A stretch of DNA of 64,000 nt from Sesamum alatum (lineage: Eukaryota; Streptophyta; Magnoliopsida; Lamiales; Pedaliaceae): positions 13,516,001 to 13,580,000 of the forward strand of contig JACGWO010000003.1 of assembly GCA_034509735.1 (NCBI GenBank), read 5' to 3'. The notes under the pieces are model-generated. The model did not search any database, was not told where the DNA came from, and saw only the letters and a program-made list of their open reading frames with translations. Position 1 is the stretch's first letter; every line of letters starts with the position of its first letter. This document shows positions 57,823 to 64,000 of the stretch, piece after piece. Made by a program: the position numbers and the translations under genes.

Positions 57823-58912
57823 CTCTTCCTGAGTCGAGGGAGGCTTTCTAGCAATCGACTCTTAAACCATCCTCTTCTCAAATTCTGTTGCATGATGCTC
57901 GCCAGAAGCTCAGGATTCACGTGCGAGACTTCTAACACTGCTTTTGAGAAGCGCTGCACATATTCCCTCAGACTCTTATTTTCCCGCTGGACTATTGTGA
58001 ACAAGTATAAAGCGGTCTTGGGATCCTGCCTGTTTATTGAGAAGTGGTGCAGGAAGCGCTGAGAGAGTTGTTCAAACGACTCAATAGTCCCTGGAGGTAG
58101 CTGGTTGAACCATGCCATTGCCTTTCTTGAGAGGGTAGTACGAAATAGCTTACAATATGCTGCATCCTTGATGTCCAGCAAATCCGCTCTAGCCATGAAG
58201 CGGTCGAAGTGATCCTGAGGATCCCCTACTCCACTATACTCATTCAAACTCGGGATCTTGACCCCTGGGTGGATGGCTCCTGCCAATATGTGGGGGCGAA
58301 AGGACTCCGCCGCGGAGGCGCCACTGCCAAAGGTCGCGCCGGGTACCCTGGAGGCCCCAACGGATTGGGGAATACATGCGGGGGAGGGACTCCCCTCTCG
58401 TGATGTCCACCTCCTTGTATCGGCAACACCTCCTCCTGAGGAGGTGGAAAGTAGTTTGTCTTCATGTCCCCCATGCGGTGGATGCGGGTAGTAATCTTCT
58501 TCGCCCATGCCTCTGTGAGGAGGCGAGGGGTAAAAGTTATCCTCAGGTTGCGTGGCCCTGCTGTTGACCTCTTCCTCGTAATCCATGCCTTCGATGGCGT
58601 CCCCGGGCCTCTGCTCACCCAAGGATTGCGAGGGGGTAGTGGGGGTACTGCACGCCCGGCTATGTACTGTGCGACGGCCCTCTCGGCGGCTTGGGCAGAT
58701 GCCTCCTCCACCAACTAGCGAAGACCCTCGTGAGTTATCTGAATAACGGGGGGTGGAGGTGGAACCTCGACCTCCTCCTGCCTCTCCTCCTGTTGGCTTC
58801 GCGTTGGCGGATTCTCTAGTGCGTGGGCTTGCTCCTCCTCTCCCCTTCCTCTCTCGGGGTCCTCTTGCCCCACGTTCGCACTCTTCGCTCTCGAACGAGT
58901 ATTCATCTTCAA
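57813..58912 (-). pseudogene. gypsy gag, broken
   Basis: The start is ATG 58912 (MKMNTRSRAKSANVGQED), a Pro- and Glu-rich N-terminus that ends at a stop (58717). The frame resumes at once in a Pro-rich part, and a shift leads to 58622-57813. The retrotrans_gag domain runs from near 58265 (GVKIPSLNEYSGVGDPQDHF) with KLFRTTLSRKAMAWFNQL and LYLFTIVQRENKSLREYVQR. A zinc-knuckle-like CHFHKDRGHNTEECHHL is encoded near 57550, in the next frame block. It packages RNA in an active element. Confidence 0.88.
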
Positions 58913-58928
58913 TGCCTAGACTAATTTC

Positions 58929-58946
58929 CCATAGACGGCGCCAAGC
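58929..58946 (-). other. gypsy primer-binding site
   Basis: Inside the 5' LTR the - strand reads GCTTGGCGCCGTCTATGGG, the GGCGCCGTCT-type site typical of Tat elements, complementary to a tRNA 3' end (which tRNA not determined). Confidence 0.8.
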
Positions 58947-59319
58947 TGATGGTGTGTGATTCAGGAAGTGATTAGCCTAAGCACGTTAACTCGAAGTGAC
59001 GTCACGAAGTAATGTAAAAGTAGAAAACAGAAAGCTTGATTTCTATAAATGAAGTTCACATATCTTTGCAAATAAATTTCTCCCCCTATTTATAGTAAAT
59101 TACATGGGGTGAAAATACAATTTCATCTCTCAACTACCCTCAATCTAACGGCCTGGATTTAATTGCCGAGGGCACTTTGGTAATTTGGCGTTCCCCACTC
59201 CTTTTGTAACTTCCTTCAAGTAACCGCCGTCAACTTCCATCGATAGCATTGTTGTAAATTCTTTGACATTGTGAGAGCATTTTAGTAATTTCTCCTATCT
59301 TGATTTCCTATCACTATCA
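58947..59319 (-). repeat. gypsy 5' LTR
   Basis: Right copy on the + map and 5' LTR of the element. A TATA-like CTATAAATAGGG (inverted, near 59086-59095) is the likely promoter for the genomic RNA. Flanked by ATATA. Confidence 0.95.
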
Positions 59320-59580
59320 ATATATTTGTTAAATAAGAAAAAAAATATATAATCAACACGATACATTTAAATATATATATAAGTCGTAATTAATCAATAG
59401 AAGCACGACATATAAAACTAAAAATAATTACCATATTATTATTAATTATTGAATTAGAATTAAATTTAATATTAATCAAGAACTTATTCTATAAAGTTTT
59501 CCAACAACCATAAACAATCACAAAGTTAGACTATTTCGAATGCACAAAAAAAGAAAAAACATTTGGATAAGTTTTTAATG

Positions 59581-59847
59581 TTTTTTTTTTACATGAAAGC
59601 GATGAATTATTATTAATTGAAATTAATCGATTACAATGAATTCTGTCGAAATATCACTATGTAACGATAATTACAATAATCAAATCCTGATTAATATCAC
59701 ACAAATTAAATCTAAATAGCATCTTACTATTACAGTATACAAAATAAATCTATTATGCAGTAGAAACATCAACCCATACGGGTTCAAACTCATGACCTTT
59801 AACATTATGGGGCCTCAGCTTTGTCAATTGAGTTAGGCCTCATCGGT
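59581..59847 (-). mobile_element. tRNA-derived SINE with perfect target duplication
   Basis: Read on -, it starts near 59847, has a box A-like TAACTCAATTGACAAAGC (near 59836-59818) and a box B-like GAGTTTGAACCC (near 59793-59782). It ends in an A10 run (T10 at 59581-59590 on +). The 16-bp sequence GGATAAGTTTTTAATG flanks both sides (59565-59580 and 59848-59863), a perfect target duplication as left by LINE-driven insertion. Confidence 0.92.
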
Positions 59848-59876
59848 GGATAAGTTTTTAATGTTACAAATAATAA

Positions 59877-60214
59877 GGGGTAAATGCTTTTTTGATCCTG
59901 TAAGATTAAGGCATTATTTGTTTTGGCACCACAACTTAGGTAGGTGGCAGTTTTAGTCCCATAAAATATGTTTTTCAGCTTTTTTGATCCCAAAATATCA
60001 TGGTTTTTCAGTTTTTTTGGTCCCAATTTCAAATTTTTTGGTCCCAAATTATCATGTCATTTTTTGGAGAAAAAAAAAACTGAAAACGTGTTTTATGAGA
60101 CCAAAAAAATACTAAAACGTGTTTTATGGGACTAAAACAACCACCTATCTAAGTTGTGGTACCAAAATAAATAATGCTCTAATTTTATGGGAAAAAAAAA
60201 AAACATTTTGCCCC
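59877..60214. mobile_element. Mutator-type MITE
   Basis: Inverted arms GGGGTAAATGCTTTTTTGATCC and (inverted right end) GGGGCAAAATGTTTTTTTTTTT, with repeated TTTTAGTCCCATAAAA motifs. Flanked by the perfect 9-bp duplication AAATAATAA (59868-59876 and 60215-60223). No coding capacity; it lies four bp from the SINE target duplication. Confidence 0.92.
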
Positions 60215-60223
60215 AAATAATAA

Positions 60224-61500
60224 GTTTGAACATTGTACTTATGTTTGATTGTAAGTTATTATAATAAACCAAAAACATGGTTATCATGTACGTAGTACTC
60301 GAGAAAGCAACATAAATAGAAAAATCTAAATAATTAGTTGATTATCTTATCTTAGTTTTATCGAGGTTTCATTATTTAATATTACGATACAACGAATATG
60401 CTAACTAACGAGATCAGAGCAATTAAAATAAAAGAAATATACAAATCGAGGGTTGCACTCATTTAATTATAGCAACCGCCATAAGAGGCCACACATGACG
60501 CCAGAATCTTCTTTTTATATGCATCGAGTGTGAATATTTAAAAATAAATAAATATTATATCACATCAATACAAGAATATGTATATATATATATTAGATAT
60601 TGTGACATACAATACTTGCACGCAAAATATTTAATTTATTTTTTATTATATTAAAATTCATAATTTTTTCGTATATATTAAAATTTATTACTTCATATAC
60701 AAAAACTGTCTGATAATTTTTTTAAAACATTAGTTATCTATACATATTTTACTCAAATTAAAATTTTGACTTTGTACAATATATATTTATATTAATATTG
60801 ATTATAATATACATGCAACACAGATATTAATGTGTTATTTCTATTTCAATTAATAATAAATTTAAGCAAAATAGCAGTGAATTTAATATTTTGAGTATAT
60901 GTAAATGCATGGAATTAATTTTCTCAAGGAACTTGAATGAGTAGTTAATTCAACATGAGTTAAAAATTTGAAGGGTATTTTTGGATATTATAATAATTTG
61001 GTGTAGTGGTATCATAATTATCACTTTGAGCCTAAAAGCCATCTTTTCTTTATAATAGTACTAGATGTCGTAGCACGTAGTTCCTGCGTGCATATAATAA
61101 ATACATTTTTACGCTTGAAAATATATTATAAATAAGAGTAAAATATATAAACTAACACATCACATTAAAACAATGAAAGGAAAAAAAAATTAATTTATCA
61201 ATTAATAATAAGTTTGGAAAGTTGAATAAAATAGTTATCTTATCAGTTGAGGGTTATTTTTGACATTATTAAAAAGTGGTGCGGCGATGTCATTAATCGT
61301 CATTTGTGAGTAAAAAGGAGATTTTTTTTATATAATAGTATATATATATATATATAGATTAAAAATTGACAAGGTTCCCCAATTTTCAATTGGGGCTCGA
61401 GCCTGTGATCTATTTTTCACGGGAATAACATGTCACAATTGAACTATTTGATTGTGCCTAAACATTAGCAAAATATATGTTTTAGTGTTGACACAATTTA
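60224..61500. other. gene-free AT-rich DNA with an imperfect direct repeat
   Basis: Two diverged copies of one segment, about 60845-61070 and 61185-61340, share GAGGGTATTTTTGGATATTA-type and TATAATAGTA-type blocks. After the first copy a short hairpin GCACG...CGTGC (61073-61091) occurs. A possible box B-like GGCTCGAGCCCC (61393-61404) lies in a short SINE-like segment (61365-61465). No gene. Confidence 0.4.
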
Positions 61501-61975
61501 ATTATCACTATATGGTTTGTTAGCACAAATTATCATCATTTTTCGCATAATTACATAAACCACATCCAATAGTAAAGAACAGATTTGTATAAATCACTAC
61601 AATAAAATAGCCCAATAGCTGCGAAAAAAATCAATGTCAAGCTAATCAACAAGTAAAGCTCATGTTGCTGCTCTACACTATTTAATATATATGTTAAATA
61701 ATCCGTTGCTAAATTCGTTAACAAGTAAATTCTCGTTACTAAATTAATTAGCAAGTAAATTTTTGGTATTAAATAATGTAGATTAGCAACGAGAATTGTA
61801 CTTACTAATTAACTTGATGCTAATCGTTTTTCGTAGTTATTGAGTCATTTTCTTGTAGTGAAAGATGTTGATATTTCTGGTAGGTGTATATATAATCATA
61901 CAAAAAATAATAATAATTTGTATAAATAAACCGATAGATCAAGTGTTTAAATATAATTATCCCTGTAGAAATATA
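61501..61975. mobile_element. decayed MITE of the 24813 family, interrupted
   Basis: The outer parts resemble the family: CGCATAATTACATAAACCAC near 61545 and TATAATTATCCC near 61965. Between them lies the CACTA-like MITE 61595-61860. Confidence 0.5.
61595..61860. mobile_element. CACTA-like MITE
   Basis: Ends CACTACAATAAAAT and (inverted) CACTACAAGAAAAT form a 14-bp inverted repeat with one mismatch, the terminal motif of CACTA elements. Internally GCTAATC and AGCAAC/AAGTAAA motifs recur in both orientations. The flanks AAT and AAA fit a 3-bp duplication only in part. Confidence 0.7.
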
Positions 61976-64000
61976 TATATAGTTTAATAAAAATAAAAGC
62001 CAAGATTATTTATTTTAAGACTTGATTGAATCCATCCATGTTTAGACAACAACATAGACATGTCTAATAATGTGAAGGGTCAACTAGATCACAACAAAAG
62101 ATTCTTAGTAACAAAATACATCACCCATGATGTCAACTTGCAAGAAGAGGGAGGGGTATTCTTGTCATTTCACTATGAAAATGGCAGCTCAAACTAAGAC
62201 CACTTAAAAAATTATGACAGAAGAAAAAAACAAAGAACCATAAAAGCAACAATGAAGAGAGAGAAGAAGAAAACCTTAATACAGACAGGGGGTGGGGGTT
62301 TGTGTTGTCAGTGATCATAAACAAGACACCCTTTCACTGTCTATCTCCAAAATAGGCAACATATAAAAGTTTAACAAATCTGGACCGTCCAAAATCATGA
62401 TTTTTTTTTATTATTATTATGATTTGTTATTGTATGTAATACACATATATAGATATATAAAATATTTGTTTTGAATCAATAAATGGACATAATTTTTGTG
62501 CATATAAGTATATTTATTAAAAATAATACAAAACACATTAGCATTCGCAATAAAAGAATTTGATATGCCACAACTTCTATATAAATTAGGGAAAATTATA
62601 ATTTTCCCTAATTCTATGAAAACACTAAAAGCCACAAAATTCTAAAAAAAAAAGAAAATAGCATAATATCGCTAAACCTTTAAAATAAAATAAAATTATT
62701 TCATCCCTTTACATTTATCTCAAAGTTCAGGGGTCGCGGTGGCTTAAGTTTTTTAAAACATATATTTTCGAGCATTTAGGAAAGGGCTTTGCATTTAACC
62801 CAAAATTATTCATTTTTGATTAGGATTGTTCAATTCGATAATCAAAATTGAATCGATTTTTTGAGTACATTGAAATGGCGTACCGAATATCAAATTGGAT
62901 TAACCAATTCGGTTTGGTTATAATCGAACGTTTTTATGGTTCGATTCGATTAAAAAATGAATAATCAATTTTTTTAAAAAAAACTAATTATGATGTAATC
63001 TATAATAAAAAGGCACAACATTTTCTTTAAAAAAAAATAGCAACGGGATCCCGAAACTCTAAAAAAGAAAATTAATTGTATCCCAGATCAGGGAGTCGCC
63101 TTACACTTATTTAAACTTTATTTGGAAAAAAAAATATTTTTTTAATATTTTTTATCTAATTCTTTTTAATATTTCACATTGAATTATTACACTTTTTATT
63201 AACTCAAAATTATTTGTCATTTTCAATCATTCATTGTCCCTCCTACCCAAAAAGGACCACTTGCAAAAATAAAAATAAAAAAAGCAATAATTAAAAAAAG
63301 GAAAGTTGATTTGTCAATCAAGATTGATTGACATAACCCCTCCCCACAAGAATCTTGATTGTACTACTAATATCTTTCCCCTTAGGGCAAACTTTCTACC
63401 TTAAAAGTCTCTTAGTTACATACCCTTTTTGGGTTAAAATGTCACTATGCCCCCACCCCCCTACCCCTACCCCTACCCCCACACCCACCCACCCCACTTT
63501 GCAGTTATTAGTTTTTTTTTGCTATAATTAGTATATGAATATATAACTTTTACTTACATAAACTATGCTAAAATTGGGTAGGTGGGCAGTGGTGTATAAT
63601 ATTTATTTCTTGGCCTAAAGTATTGGAAAATGTAGTGTGTGTTGTGCGTGTGTGCTAAAGCTGCATTGATAGGGATGGTATGTTGTACCTTGCCTATATA
63701 TTATGAGGTTAAATTCCATTGTACTTCCATTTTCTGTCATCTTAGGGGTTGTTTGTTTGTTTACTCAATTTTGAGTTCTTTATTCTTTTTAATATATAGT
63801 TGAAAACATGTGCATCTTTATTTTATGTTATTTCTATTAATTCTCAACTTCTAGTGTTTTTATTGATTAATAAGTGTATTTGATTTAAGGTAGGTGATAA
63901 ATTCGAGTATCTTTTTAAGTTGAAAATATTAAGATGAAATATATTTCAAGAAAAAATATGTTTTCTTATGCGAGAATGTGTGAATGAATATACTTTTGAT
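61976..64000. other. gene-free AT-rich end of window
   Basis: No conserved coding frame. There are C-rich runs of CCCCTAC type at 63450-63495 and an A/T-rich remainder. A promoter of a gene beyond the window is possible but not shown. Confidence 0.5.

Larger units (their letters stand above)
49773..59319 (-). mobile_element. complete Ty3/gypsy retrotransposon, Tat lineage
   Basis: Two direct LTRs of 373 bp (49773-50145 and 58947-59319) start TGATA and end ATCA in element sense, and the flanks carry the same 5-bp duplication ATATA (49768-49772 and 59320-59324). Coding order on - is gag, protease, reverse transcriptase, RNase H, a second RNase H, integrase. The dual RNase H, the primer-binding site GGCGCCGTCTATGGG and an antisense ORF before the 3' LTR place it in the Tat group (Retand- or Grande-like). 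I count about 21 differences between the LTRs (5-6 percent), so it is not recent. Several frames are broken. Confidence 0.95.

Overview
The window is plant nuclear DNA from a eudicot: AT-rich, intron-containing genes, copia and gypsy LTR retrotransposons, an L1-type LINE, tRNA-derived SINEs, Mutator-like elements and many MITEs. The species cannot be fixed from the sequence. Only two ordinary host genes are visible, and they face each other: a lambda-class glutathione S-transferase (GSTL) on the + strand (24016-30563, ten exons, 290 aa, predicted plastid transit peptide) and an APETALA2-like transcription factor of the TOE1/RAP2-7 type on the - strand (35582-32061, nine exons, 444 aa, two AP2 domains, EAR motif, miR172 site). 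For both genes the chosen splice junctions give coding lengths divisible by three and proteins that read as intact.

Layout. 1-6288: degraded Ty1/copia element on +, 5' LTR outside the window, 3' LTR 4074-6288. 7585-10088: related copia LTR material in inverted orientation, one long copy plus a truncated copy. 10089-12308: decayed hAT (TTF-type) transposase. 12860-13673: relic of a Tat-type gypsy element (primer-binding site and LTR edge). 14722-14858: very long ATT microsatellite, followed by a MITE. 15985-22664: L1-type LINE with ORF1 (DUF4283 plus zinc knuckle) and ORF2 (endonuclease, reverse transcriptase, zf-RVT, RNase H), both broken. 24016-35582: the two host genes. GSTL introns are swollen by Mutator-type and hAT-type MITEs, some nested. 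36000-44872: gene-free AT-rich DNA with a SINE, several MITEs and a 1.5-kb foldback element. 44873-49107: Mutator-like element with about 230-bp TIRs and a near-perfect 9-bp target duplication, carrying a GRF-type zinc-finger gene and a MURA-like transposase that has lost its whole catalytic domain. 49773-59319: complete Tat-lineage Ty3/gypsy element on -, with two 373-bp LTRs, 5-bp target duplications, gag-pol with dual RNase H, an antisense ORF (Transposase_28 type) and a minisatellite of conserved GGGG/CCCC hairpins between the two convergent reading frames. 59581-64000: SINE with a perfect 16-bp target duplication, MITEs, AT-rich spacer.

No new defence or metabolic system is evident. The least expected structures are the hairpin array between sense and antisense frames of the gypsy element, the Mutator-like element with a GRF gene and a catalytically empty transposase, the foldback element with an internal tandem duplication, and the intron TE load of GSTL. 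All sites and counts were read by eye; no alignment or database search was run.
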